A stretch of 38,535 nucleotides of DNA, from positions 1 to 38,535 of the forward strand of contig JAAUQI010000047.1 in assembly GCA_012032345.1 (NCBI GenBank). The letters run 5' to 3'. A program made the translations under genes and the position numbers. Shown one piece after another: positions 17,967-26,419 of the stretch. The stretch comes from Leptolyngbyaceae cyanobacterium RM1_1_2 (GTDB lineage Bacteria > Cyanobacteriota > Cyanobacteriia > Phormidesmidales > Phormidesmidaceae). The notes beneath the pieces are model-generated. The model was not told the DNA's origin. It was given only the letters and a program-made list of their open reading frames with translations, and made no database searches. Every line of letters begins with the position of its first letter. Position 1 is the stretch's first letter.

Positions 17967-18078
17967 AAAACTATCCACTAATTCGGTTTTTTTGAATCAA
18001 ACTTAGGTGTCAGACACCTCTCAGACAACGCAGTGTTTCACAACCGTTTGAAAAACTGAAAAAACTTTAGGTGAGTCA

Positions 18079-18116
18079 AAGCTGGCAGGCAACCCTCTGG
18101 CACCGCCTGCCAGCTT
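18079..18116 (-). terminator. Hairpin terminator-like sequence after phoX
   Basis: Perfect 12-bp arms (AAGCTGGCAGGC and GCCTGCCAGCTT) with a 14-base loop lie 47 bases after the phoX stop. On the minus strand the stem is followed by TTTGACTC and, a little further, by a longer T run. It is a good candidate for the end of the phoX transcript. Confidence 0.65.
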
Positions 18117-18162
18117 GAAGACTGGGCTTAGTATCTCTACAAAACCCAATTCTGACTAACGC

Positions 18163-20046
18163 TTAGGAACCGACAATGCCGCCGTCTTTCTTGGTAATGA
18201 CGATGGTGGCGTCTCGAGGAATCGTCACCCCGTCTACAGGAGCCGGGAAGTTGGTCAGGGCCGGGTCGCCATCGCCTGGGTGCTGGAGGTTGATGAACAT
18301 GGTCTTGCGATCGGGGGTTACTGTCAAACCCGTCACCTCACAACCCGTTACTCCCGTAAACATCCGACGAATTTCATCAGAATTCGCCCCATCAGCCACC
18401 AGCATCTGATCGTTTAGACCCTTCTGCTGACCGCCATCGGTTTCAATGAACAATCTGCCATCCGGGTCAGCCCAAAGACCGTCAGGGCTGCTGAAGGTTC
18501 TTTCGTCGTCTGCACCGTGGGTATCTCGAGCTAGGACAAAAATGTCCCAGGTGAAGGTGGTACCTGTAAACTGGTTGCTGTCACGCCACTTGATGATGTG
18601 ACCGTCGGGGTTAGGCGCTACCGGGTTAGCCGCGTCCGCTACTTGACGGCGGCTGTTGTTGGTTAGCGCGCAGTAGACGTCGCCATCGGGGCCAGTTGTG
18701 ATCCACTCAGGCCGATCCATCTTTGTAGCGCCTACGACATCACCCGCTATGCGTACGTAGGTCAGCATCTCAGCCTGATCGGCAAACCTGGCTTTCAAGG
18801 CTGGATTAGTCATAGTCAGCTCCAGCCAGCTGCCTGTGCCATCGTCATTGAACTTGGCAACATAGAGCTTACCGCGATCTAGAGGGCTGATACCGCGTGC
18901 TCGCATCGAGCGCCAGTTGGACTCTGAAACAAACTTGTATATGTAGTCAAAGCGCTCGTCATCTCCCATGTAGACAACAGCGCGGCCACCTCGACCGACA
19001 ACTAGCTCGGCGTTCTCATGCTTGATTCGACCCAGTGCGGTGCGCTTGACCGGGGTCTGAGAAGCATCCATCGGGTCGATTTCAACTACCCAGCCAAAGC
19101 GGTTCTCTTCGTTGGCGTAGTCAGGATTTGACAGGTCAAAACGCTCATCAAAGTTCTGCCAGCCGTAGCCAAAGCCGTTAGCGCTGAAGCCATAACGAGC
19201 CTGGGCTTCGGTAGGCGTCCATTCGCCTGTTGCCCCAAAATAACCGTTGAAGTTCTCTTCGCAGGTGAGATAGGTGCCCCAGGGCGTATAACCACTGGCG
19301 CAGTTGTTAACGGTGCCCAAGAACGGATCGTTGGCGGCTGTTTTTAAGAGTTTGCTGTTGGCTACCGGGCCGCTGTAGGTAACTGGGGTGTTGACATGGA
19401 TGCGGCGCGACTTGTTGCTGGCAACCACCTGCCACTTGCCGCTGACTTTTTTAACCTCAACTACGGACACGCCGTGGGCGTGCTGAGAGAGCCGTACATC
19501 TTCAAGACTCTCGGGCGCGGCCTTGCCCAGCACGTGGGGATTGGTGCCGAATTCGTGGTTGATTGCTAGCACACCATGATCGTTGCCCATGCCAATTGGG
19601 AAAAGCCACATACCGTCGTGACCAATGCCAACCTGCTGGGTCTGCTGGGCTGCAGTGGGGCGTGAATTTGGATTGCCTGTGTACTCAGGGCCACCGGGCT
19701 GCAGGGGAGTTCCCCAGGGAATCAGCACATCGTACTGGTAGTCAGATGAGATGTTGGGAACCGGGCCTGAACCTTCTGCAGCAGGCACGATCGGGAAGTT
19801 GATCAAGCTGCCAGACTGGGCGATCGCAGTACCGGAGCCTGAACCCACAGGCGTATCGGCCAGCTGGGTGGTCGCTGCGACAGCCCCTTGGACTAGGGCT
19901 TTGTTGCCAGCTAGCGCGGCTAAAAAGCCAGTAGCTGACAAAGCAGCTCCCCGAGCCAGCACGTTACGTCGAGACAGTCTAGCCTGAAGGACATCTTGAA
20001 AAGAACGATTACCTGACTGGTTACTGGTTCCGTTATCGTGAATCAC
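18163..20046 (-). CDS. phoX: PhoX-family alkaline phosphatase (DUF839), Tat-exported
   Basis: Calcium/iron-dependent phosphomonoesterase of the PhoX type, secreted folded through the Tat system to release phosphate from organic esters. The GTG at 20046 is chosen because AGGAGA lies six bases upstream; the N-terminus then has a twin-arginine signal (SRRNVLARG, RR at 26-27, then a hydrophobic stretch). Family segments are GIGHDGMWLFPIGMGNDHG, NHEFGTN, YLTCEENFNGYFG, ENRFGWVVEIDPMD, GRGGRAVVYMGDDERFDYIY and DPDGRLFIETDGGQ. The 627-residue length is normal. It lies downstream of an exported protein preceded by a Pho-box-like sequence; no Pho box was recognised in the 220 bases directly upstream. 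The alternative label for this DUF839 family is a general PhoX-like phosphatase. Confidence 0.88.
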   Translation of the reverse strand: MIHDNGTSNQSGNRSFQDVLQARLSRRNVLARGAALSATGFLAALAGNKALVQGAVAATTQLADTPVGSGSGTAIAQSGSLINFPIVPAAEGSGPVPNISSDYQYDVLIPWGTPLQPGGPEYTGNPNSRPTAAQQTQQVGIGHDGMWLFPIGMGNDHGVLAINHEFGTNPHVLGKAAPESLEDVRLSQHAHGVSVVEVKKVSGKWQVVASNKSRRIHVNTPVTYSGPVANSKLLKTAANDPFLGTVNNCASGYTPWGTYLTCEENFNGYFGATGEWTPTEAQARYGFSANGFGYGWQNFDERFDLSNPDYANEENRFGWVVEIDPMDASQTPVKRTALGRIKHENAELVVGRGGRAVVYMGDDERFDYIYKFVSESNWRSMRARGISPLDRGKLYVAKFNDDGTGSWLELTMTNPALKARFADQAEMLTYVRIAGDVVGATKMDRPEWITTGPDGDVYCALTNNSRRQVADAANPVAPNPDGHIIKWRDSNQFTGTTFTWDIFVLARDTHGADDERTFSSPDGLWADPDGRLFIETDGGQQKGLNDQMLVADGANSDEIRRMFTGVTGCEVTGLTVTPDRKTMFINLQHPGDGDPALTNFPAPVDGVTIPRDATIVITKKDGGIVGS

Positions 20047-20266
20047 TTGTGTTCTCCTGATATCAAGGTTGTAATCAACAAATACGCGCTCAAAACGCCT
20101 TATCTTTCGCACTTCAACACATCTAGAAAAACAGCTTAGCGCTGACTTTTTCTGCTTCGATCGAAATTCTTTTTAGACTCACAATCTCGTCAAACAAAGA
20201 AGGATGAAGTCATTTTTACTGAACGAGCCGACTGTCACATTTGTCTAATTGATTCGTTGAATTTAC

Positions 20267-20836
20267 CTAGTCTAAATTACTCAGGTAAGCCTGAGCCTCT
20301 GCTGTAGTCAGACGATTTTCATCGTAAGCTGCATCTATTGCGGCCTGGTTCACTTGAGCAAGCTGAAACGGTCGATTTGTAGCATTGCCCCTGACTGGAG
20401 CAGCTGCTATGGCTTCCTCGCCATGACGCTGGAGTAGCGCGTAAGAGGCGCTGTAGTACTGAGTCCAAGCGCTGACTTGAGGCGTCTGCTGCCACTGAGT
20501 GCGGGAGACTGCTGTAGACAAAATAGGAACAACCTCGCCATAGCGACTGCCCACTACCACAACTTGCACCTCAGACAGCGCCGAATTTTGGCTAAACTGA
20601 CGGCTGACCTCGCGGCCAACTAGTAATTCAGCCTGCTCTATCAGAGCGCTATCTGTGATCTGAGCAGACACAGGCAGGTCAATAACAGTAGCTTCATTAG
20701 CAGTTTCAATCTCGGCCTGGGCAGGACGACAGCTTACTGCAAAAGATCCTAAAACAGATACTGCAGCCGCAATAGTTAAAAACTGCTGGAGCAAAGAGAA
20801 GTTAGAGCGCAAGGCTAAAAATTTAGCAAGATCCAT
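20267..20836 (-). CDS. Exported protein of unknown function
   Basis: A 189-residue protein with a long, slightly basic N-terminus and a hydrophobic segment ending in a probable signal-peptidase site (RPAQA-EIE). The mature part is Gln/Ala-rich without recognisable catalytic motifs; it includes EVQVVVVGSRYGEVVPIL and a C-terminal segment AYDENRLTTAEAQAYLSNLD that ends the protein. I do not recognise a named family. It lies upstream of phoX on the same strand, 220 bases apart, and a Pho-box-like repeat is about 90 bases before its start. A role in phosphate starvation is therefore possible, by context only. Confidence 0.7.
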   Translation of the reverse strand: MDLAKFLALRSNFSLLQQFLTIAAAVSVLGSFAVSCRPAQAEIETANEATVIDLPVSAQITDSALIEQAELLVGREVSRQFSQNSALSEVQVVVVGSRYGEVVPILSTAVSRTQWQQTPQVSAWTQYYSASYALLQRHGEEAIAAAPVRGNATNRPFQLAQVNQAAIDAAYDENRLTTAEAQAYLSNLD

Positions 20837-20925
20837 TAGAAGTCAGCAGTCAAAACACACGAACTAAGTCAGGGTTTATACCCTCACTGATAGTGTCATA
20901 AAATGCTTTCGACAAGGTGAAATTG

Positions 20926-20955
20926 AGGTTAAGAGAAGTTCAATTTGAAGTTAAA
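20926..20955 (-). promoter_or_regulatory. Pho-box-like direct repeats
   Basis: On the minus strand, TTTAACTT (20955-20948) and CTTAACCT (20933-20926) both match the cyanobacterial PhoB/SphR half-site PyTTAAPyPyT/A exactly and are 22 bases apart, two 11-base steps. Between them TTGAACTT (20943-20936) matches seven of eight positions, one base off register. It lies 90-119 bases upstream of the exported gene that precedes phoX. Confidence 0.5.
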
Positions 20956-21063
20956 AAGTATTTTAAGGTCATGTAAAATAGCTCAAAATCTTAAGTCTTG
21001 TAGAAGATGTTTACAGGTCTTAATAAGCGTCAGGCTGGCCACGGCAAAGAATTTGCGAAAATC

Positions 21064-21085
21064 TCTAACTGACTTCTAACTGACT
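21064..21085. repeat. 11-bp perfect tandem duplication
   Basis: TCTAACTGACT occurs twice in direct succession. One helical turn of spacing is the arrangement used by OmpR/PhoB-type regulators, but the sequence does not match a known box. Confidence 0.6.
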
Positions 21086-21140
21086 AGAAATGTGGTAGAG
21101 CTTTGGCAGTTTTTTAGACAGTTTGTACCAGGCTAGCCCC

Positions 21141-21184
21141 TGATAAACCTTTAATAAATTCTTGATAAACCTTTAATAAATCTT
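21141..21184. repeat. 22-bp tandem duplication
   Basis: TGATAAACCTTTAATAAAT recurs after exactly 22 bases (starts 21141 and 21163). Each copy contains TTTAATAA, seven of eight matches to the Pho half-site on the plus strand. It may be a second regulatory array or simple duplication. Confidence 0.6.
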
Positions 21185-21551
21185 TGGCAAAGAGTCTGAG
21201 TCTGTCTCCTTAAAAATAAGCTAGTAGAGTACTTCTAAATCATTTCTAGTGAAGAGGTTATAAAAGGCTTTTCCTGCAAAAAAGTTATTTTACAATCTAA
21301 ATAAGATAGCTAATCTAAAGGTCAGATCTTAATTGAAGACCGATTTTGGCTCTTCGAAGCGAAGTTGATTGGTTGCCAAAAAGCTCATGGGTGGATACAG
21401 GAATAGAGCCAGAAAATCTACAGGCATTTATTTTGTAAGGATGGTTTACTTTTTGAAGACGAGTACCAGCCCTTAGAGCAGAATACTGTCTTGAGCCTAC
21501 AGAAAGCTGTCCCTGGCCTATCCTGGATAGAGATGGACTTGATAGAAATGT

Positions 21552-21989
21552 ATGGCTACAAAGACAACGGAGACAATCCACTATCAAACGATTTTGACGC
21601 TAAGCACCCGCAGCAAGTCCCTAGAGCGCTTTACCCACAGAGTGCAGGCAGCCGTAGCTGACTCAGGGGTGCAAACTGGGCTTTGCAGCTTATTTCTGCG
21701 GCATACGTCTGCCAGTCTGGTCATTCAGGAAAATGCTGACCCGGACGTGCTGATGGATATGGCTAACTTTTTTGCTGACCTCGTGCCCGAAAATCGTCGC
21801 TATCGCCACAGCACTGAAGGCCCAGACGACATGCCTGCTCACATTCGTACAGCTCTGACCCACACCTCAGAGCAAATTCCCATTGTCAACGGACGACTGG
21901 CCCTCGGTACCTGGCAGGGCATTTACATCTGGGAACACCGCGATCGCGCTCATCAGCGAGAAGTGATTGTTCATATTACAGGCGGCTAG
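21552..21989 (+). CDS. yjbQ: YjbQ/UPF0047 family protein
   Basis: A 145-residue protein of the YjbQ family (secondary thiamine-phosphate synthase activity reported for the E. coli member; physiological role unclear). Conserved segments are CSLFLRHTSASLVIQENADP, the histidine-rich YRHSTEGPDDMPAHIR, LTHTSEQIPI and LGTWQGIYIWEHRD. These His residues form the presumed active pocket. It ends six bases before era, so the two are co-transcribed. The length is normal and the family assignment firm. Confidence 0.92.
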   Translation: MATKTTETIHYQTILTLSTRSKSLERFTHRVQAAVADSGVQTGLCSLFLRHTSASLVIQENADPDVLMDMANFFADLVPENRRYRHSTEGPDDMPAHIRTALTHTSEQIPIVNGRLALGTWQGIYIWEHRDRAHQREVIVHITGG

Positions 21990-21995
21990 CACAGC

Positions 21996-22931
21996 ATGGA
22001 GGAACTCAACTTAAATCTAATTCCGGCTGCCCCAGCAGGCTTTTGCTCAGGATTTGTGGGCATCGTAGGCCGACCCAACGTCGGCAAGTCAACCCTGATG
22101 AACTATTTGGTGGGGCAAAAAATTGCCATTACCTCGCCAGTGGCCCAGACTACCCGCAACCGACTGCGCGGCATTCTGACGACGCCAACCGCTCAGATCA
22201 TCTTTGTCGATACCCCCGGTATTCATAAGCCGCATCATGAGCTAGGCCGGGTGCTGGTGCAAAACGCTCAGATGGCGATTTCCTCAGTGGATGCTACCTT
22301 GTTTGTCGTAGACGGCACCGGCACGGCAGGGCGCGGCGATCGCTTCGTTGTCGATTTGCTAGAGCGCAGCCAAACACCTGTGATTCTCGGCATCAACAAA
22401 ATTGATCAGCAGAGCCAGGAAGCTGAAGCCATCAATCAAAGCTACCTGGATATTGCAGCAGCGCATCAGTGGCCTGCCCAAAAGTTTTCGGCCCTCACAG
22501 GGGAAGGGCTAGAGCCGCTGCAGGCACTTTTGATCCAGCAGCTCGAACCTGGCCCTTACTATTACCCCCCGGATTTGGTCACCGACCAGCCCGAGCGCTT
22601 CATTATGGGGGAGCTGATTCGGGAGCAGATCTTAGAGCACACCCGCGAAGAGGTGCCCCACTCAGTCGCTATTTCAATCGATCGCGTCGAAGAAGAAGAA
22701 GAAACGATCACGCGGGTGCTGGCAACTGTCCATGTGGAGCGATCGTCACAAAAAGGCATTCTCATTGGCAAAGGCGGCAGCATGATGAAAATTATCGGCT
22801 CTGCGGCCCGTCAGCAAATTCAAAAGCTGATTGCGGGTAAGGTGTATCTGGAGCTGTTTGTCAAAGTTCAGCCAAAGTGGCGACAGTCGCGCTCTAGGCT
22901 AGCTGATTTAGGCTATCGCGTCGAGTCATAG
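21996..22931 (+). CDS. era: GTPase Era
   Basis: Essential GTPase that binds the 3' end of 16S rRNA and assists small-subunit maturation. Residues 25-32 are the P-loop (GRPNVGKS). The other G motifs are DTPGIHKP (G3), NKID (G4) and SALTGEG (G5), and TSPVAQTTRNR is the switch I segment. The C-terminal KH domain carries GILIGKGGSMMKIIGSAARQ. The 311 residues match the family length. It is cotranscribed with yjbQ. The last codons and stop lie in an 18-bp tandem duplication. Confidence 0.97.
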   Translation: MEELNLNLIPAAPAGFCSGFVGIVGRPNVGKSTLMNYLVGQKIAITSPVAQTTRNRLRGILTTPTAQIIFVDTPGIHKPHHELGRVLVQNAQMAISSVDATLFVVDGTGTAGRGDRFVVDLLERSQTPVILGINKIDQQSQEAEAINQSYLDIAAAHQWPAQKFSALTGEGLEPLQALLIQQLEPGPYYYPPDLVTDQPERFIMGELIREQILEHTREEVPHSVAISIDRVEEEEETITRVLATVHVERSSQKGILIGKGGSMMKIIGSAARQQIQKLIAGKVYLELFVKVQPKWRQSRSRLADLGYRVES

Positions 22932-22952
22932 GGGCGCGTCGAGTCATAGGGG
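22917..22952. repeat. 18-bp tandem duplication over the era stop codon
   Basis: CGCGTCGAGTCATAGGGG occurs twice without a gap. The first copy includes the last codons (RVES) and stop of era; the second lies in the downstream gap. Confidence 0.85.
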
Positions 22953-23091
22953 GCGGGTTTTGGGCAAAGGGCTGCGATCGCACAAATATTTTTTGCTAAG
23001 TTCTCACCTGCAAATTGCCCCTACTTGTAAATCAGCCGTTGAGCAGAGGGGGTATTAGGATAAAGCAGATGTGACAAAACTTCTGCGGCCT

Positions 23092-23565
23092 ATGTCTTTA
23101 GATCTGATTTTTAGCGGTGCCAACCTGTTCGTGCTGCCCTTTTGGTCATTAATGCTGATTTTGCCTCGCTGGGGGGTAACACGGCGGGTAATGGCATCCT
23201 ACCTGCCCTTTGTGGCTCTAGCGCTGGTATATCTCTATTTATTTATCACCAGCCTCGACCCGGCCACGGCTGAAGCGTTTTCTGACCCTGAGCTGAAGCT
23301 AGCTGACCTGGCCCAGCTTTTTGCTCAAGAAAAAGTTATGGCAACGGGCTGGGTTCACTTTTTGGTGATGGATTTGTTTGTCGGTCGCTGGATTTACCTG
23401 CGATCGCTAGATTCAAGCATCTGGTTTCGCCATTCTCTAGTGCTGTGCTTCTTTGCGGGGCCGCTGGGTCTGCTCTGCCATGTGGTTACTGAAACTCTGG
23501 CCCAGACCGTTTTTGCCAAGCCAGTGGCTGAAGATACGGCTCAATCTGCGCCTGCGGGTAGCTGA
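23092..23565 (+). CDS. ABA4-like (DUF4281) membrane protein
   Basis: A 157-residue integral membrane protein with four hydrophobic segments, of the family named after plant ABA4, which is needed for neoxanthin formation. Conserved features are IFSGANLFVLPFWSLMLILP at the N-terminus, MASYLPFVAL, and GWVHFLVMDLFVGRWIYL in the centre, with conserved His, Asp and Arg facing the membrane. ATG 23092 is preferred because it gives the family N-terminus; GTG 23071 would add seven residues. In cyanobacteria a role in carotenoid modification is plausible but unproven. It is monocistronic between era and the peptide-type transporter genes. Confidence 0.88.
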   Translation: MSLDLIFSGANLFVLPFWSLMLILPRWGVTRRVMASYLPFVALALVYLYLFITSLDPATAEAFSDPELKLADLAQLFAQEKVMATGWVHFLVMDLFVGRWIYLRSLDSSIWFRHSLVLCFFAGPLGLLCHVVTETLAQTVFAKPVAEDTAQSAPAGS

Positions 23566-23701
23566 TTTGCGTGCTGGTAGCTGATTTGATTGAACTGAGT
23601 CGGCCACAGTGGTAAAACTAGCAAGATCCCTTTTTTGATCTGGTGTTTTAACTGAGCATTTGATTGAGTAGGGATGGGTTCTGTCTTGCTGAGGGGTAAC
23701 C

Positions 23702-25384
23702 ATGCTACGGGCGACTGCAACTTTTGCAACTTTGAGAAAACTATGGCGGACTCAGTTCCGGCGATCGCGGCGAAGGGCACTGCAGGCGATGGCGCTGTTT
23801 AGCCTGGGCCTGTGGCTAATTGTGGCCTGTAGCCCTACCCCCCCGCCCGAGGACAGCACCGCCGCTGCTGCCCCCGCAGGTAGCGGACGGGTCAGCGTCG
23901 GCACGACGCTACAGGCAAGAACGTTAGATCCGGCAGATGCTTACGAAATTTTTCCGGGAATCTTGCTCTATAACCTGGGCGATCGCCTCTACACCTATAA
24001 GCCCGGTACCACCGATCTGGCTCCTCAGCTAGCCACCGAGATGCCAGAAATCAGCGCAGACGGGCTAACCTACACGATTCCCCTGCGCGATGATGTGGTG
24101 CTACACGACGGCACCCCCTTTGACGCTGAGGTGATGGTGTTCTCGATTCAGCGGTTTATGGAGAACGGCGGGCGTCCGGCCTTTTTGCTGGCCGATAAAA
24201 TTGCTGCTGTGGAAGCCACCGATGAGCACGAGCTGACCATTACGCTTAAAGAACCCTTTGCCGCTTTTACGGCGCTGCTGACCTTTTGGGGCGTGACGCC
24301 AGTGCCCCCTGATCAGTATGAAATTGCCTCTGGCAGCTTCAATCCAGACAGCTTTGTGGGGTCTGGCCCTTACAAGCTAGCCTCTTTTAGCCCCGACGCG
24401 ATTAAGCTGGATGTCAACCCCGACTACTGGGGAGATGCACCTAAAAACGAAGGCATTGATATCCAAATTTTTACCAGTGCCGCCAACCTCTACAACACCT
24501 TCCGCACAGAGGGCATAGATGTGGCCTATCAGACCCTTGATCCCGATCAGATTGCCAGCCTAGAGCGTGAAGCCGACAGCAACGACTGGACGGTGATAGA
24601 AGCTGGCACGACGGTCACCAACTTCATGACGCTGAATCAAAAGATTGAGCCATTTGATGATGTCAGGGTGCGTCAGGCCGTTGCCGCTATGATTGATCGA
24701 GAACTGATTAACGAACGAGTCTTTCAAGGTCAAGCAGAGCCGCTCTACAGCCTGATTCCCACCAGCTTTGACATTTACGAGCCAGTCTTTAAGCAAGCCT
24801 ATGGAGACGGCAATTTTGAGCAAGCCAAGGAACTCCTAGCCGAAGCGGGATTCTCAGAAGCTAACCCCTTTACTTTAGAAATTTGGTATCCGTCTTCCTC
24901 AACTACCCGCAGCATTGTGGCTACGACCCTGAAAGAGTCGATCGAGCAGGGACTCCCCGGCATTGTCACGGTAGTGCTCAACAGCGCTGAGTCAGCCACC
25001 ATTTGGGAGAACGTCGCTAAGGGGGTTTATCCCACCGTGCTAGCCAACTGGTACCCCGATTACTACGACGCCGATACGTTCATTCAGCCGTTTATGAGCT
25101 GCTCTGAAGGCTCTGAAGCCCAGCTTTGCGTCAAAGGAGAAAGCCAGGATAGCGGTTCGTTTTATTTCAGCGATCGCGCTAACAAACTGCTCAGCGAGGA
25201 GCGCGGCAATCCAGATCCTGAAGCCCGTAATCAGGTCTTCAAAGAGCTGCAAACCCTGCTGGGAGAAGACGTTCCCTACATTCCGCTTTGGCAAAATAAA
25301 GACTATGTCTTTGCCCAGGGCGAGGTTAAGGGAGTTGAGATTCAGCCCAGCCAGCAGTTTTTGCTGTGGCAGATTGAGAAATAG
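23702..25384 (+). CDS. ABC transporter substrate-binding lipoprotein, peptide/nickel type
   Basis: Periplasmic family-5 solute-binding protein (OppA/DppA-like), 560 residues. The N-terminus has a basic extension, a hydrophobic stretch and a lipobox LIVACSP, so it is lipid-anchored. Family hallmarks follow: LQARTLDPADAYE, YTIPLRDDVVLHDGTPFDAE, FVGSGPYKL, DVNPDYWG, FDDVRVRQAVAAMIDRE and WYPDYYDADTFIQPF. A GAGGGG stretch precedes the ATG. The permease starts six bases after the stop, forming an operon. Substrate is not evident; oligopeptides, nickel or other small solutes are all possible. Confidence 0.92.
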   Translation: MLRATATFATLRKLWRTQFRRSRRRALQAMALFSLGLWLIVACSPTPPPEDSTAAAAPAGSGRVSVGTTLQARTLDPADAYEIFPGILLYNLGDRLYTYKPGTTDLAPQLATEMPEISADGLTYTIPLRDDVVLHDGTPFDAEVMVFSIQRFMENGGRPAFLLADKIAAVEATDEHELTITLKEPFAAFTALLTFWGVTPVPPDQYEIASGSFNPDSFVGSGPYKLASFSPDAIKLDVNPDYWGDAPKNEGIDIQIFTSAANLYNTFRTEGIDVAYQTLDPDQIASLEREADSNDWTVIEAGTTVTNFMTLNQKIEPFDDVRVRQAVAAMIDRELINERVFQGQAEPLYSLIPTSFDIYEPVFKQAYGDGNFEQAKELLAEAGFSEANPFTLEIWYPSSSTTRSIVATTLKESIEQGLPGIVTVVLNSAESATIWENVAKGVYPTVLANWYPDYYDADTFIQPFMSCSEGSEAQLCVKGESQDSGSFYFSDRANKLLSEERGNPDPEARNQVFKELQTLLGEDVPYIPLWQNKDYVFAQGEVKGVEIQPSQQFLLWQIEK

Positions 25385-25390
25385 TTAAAG

Positions 25391-26416
25391 ATGTCCCGTT
25401 CTGCCTCGCTACGCAACTACGTTTTGGCCCGGCTGCTGCTGGCCCCGCTGATGATCTGGACAATCACAACGCTGGTGTTCTTGCTGCTGCGGGCTACACC
25501 GGGAGATCCGATTGATGCCCTGCTGGGGCCAAGAGCACCCGCAGCGGCTAAAGAGGTGCTGCGATCGCAGTTGGGCTTAGACGCTCCCCTGTGGCTACAG
25601 TACATCCGCTACCTGGGTGATTTGCTGCGGCTGGATTTGGGCACCTCGATCTCTAGCCAGGGCCAAACTGTTTGGCAAATTATCGGGGCACATTTTCCGG
25701 CAACGGTAGAGCTAACGATTGGTGGTTTGCTAATCGCAGCGGCGGTGGGGGTGAGCGTAGGGGCGATCGCGGCTTCTCGGCCCAACTCCCCCGTTGACGC
25801 GGGCGGACGGCTGTTTGGCATTCTCACCTACGCGGTGCCGATGTACTGGTTTGGCATGATTTTGCAGCTCATTTTTGCCGTACAGCTACGCTGGTTCCCG
25901 ATTGGTACCCGCTTTCCCCTCAGCGTTGTCCCACCGGCGGGGCCAACGGGGCTGTACGTATTAGACAGCCTGCTGCACGGCAATATCATCCAGTGTTTTA
26001 CGGCACTGCACTATCTCACCCTGCCCTGTATGACCTTGGGCATCTTGATTAGCGGCATCTTTGAGCGCATGGTACGGGTTAATCTCAAGCAAACGCTCCG
26101 GGCCGACTATGTGGAAGCGGCCAGAGCAAGAGGAATCCCAGAGCGCCAGATTGTAGTGGTGCATGCGCTGAAAAATGCCCTGATTCCGGTGATTACGATT
26201 TTGGGGCTGACCTTTGCTTCCATGCTGGGCGGGGCGGTGCTTACCGAGGTGACATTCTCTTGGCCGGGGCTAGCCAACCGCCTGTATGAAGCCATCTCTC
26301 AGCGAGATTATCCGGTGGTGCAGGGGCTGATGGTCTTTTTTGCCGCTATTGTCGCGCTCATGAGCATCTTAATCGACGTGCTCAATGCCTACATTGATCC
26401 GCGCATTCGCTATTAG
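25391..26416 (+). CDS. ABC transporter permease, DppB/OppB type
   Basis: A 341-residue inner-membrane permease with six predicted helices. Typical DppB features are the N-terminal FLLLRATPGDPIDALLGP, QLGLDAPLWLQYIRYL, DLGTSI, and the cytoplasmic EAA loop around YVEAARARGIPERQIV followed by HALKNALIPVITILG. It is cotranscribed with the binding protein. The usual partners DppC, DppD and DppF are missing here; the next gene (proA) is on the other strand, three bases beyond. The remaining subunits must be encoded elsewhere for a working importer. Confidence 0.92.
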   Translation: MSRSASLRNYVLARLLLAPLMIWTITTLVFLLLRATPGDPIDALLGPRAPAAAKEVLRSQLGLDAPLWLQYIRYLGDLLRLDLGTSISSQGQTVWQIIGAHFPATVELTIGGLLIAAAVGVSVGAIAASRPNSPVDAGGRLFGILTYAVPMYWFGMILQLIFAVQLRWFPIGTRFPLSVVPPAGPTGLYVLDSLLHGNIIQCFTALHYLTLPCMTLGILISGIFERMVRVNLKQTLRADYVEAARARGIPERQIVVVHALKNALIPVITILGLTFASMLGGAVLTEVTFSWPGLANRLYEAISQRDYPVVQGLMVFFAAIVALMSILIDVLNAYIDPRIRY

Positions 26417-26419
26417 CAG

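Larger units (their letters stand above)
20837..21551. other. Long AT-rich intergenic region with periodic repeats
   Basis: This 715-bp region separates the minus-strand exported gene from yjbQ. It contains a Pho-box-like sequence (20926-20955), an 11-bp perfect tandem duplication (21064-21085) and a 22-bp tandem duplication (21141-21184). The part from 21300 to 21551 shows no convincing gene or repeat. The minus-strand frame there (21315-21587) overlaps the yjbQ start and has no family character. Confidence 0.5.

Noticed and set aside
21315-21587. Minus-strand frame of 90 codons before yjbQ
   Set aside because: It overlaps the start of yjbQ antisense and has no conserved features.
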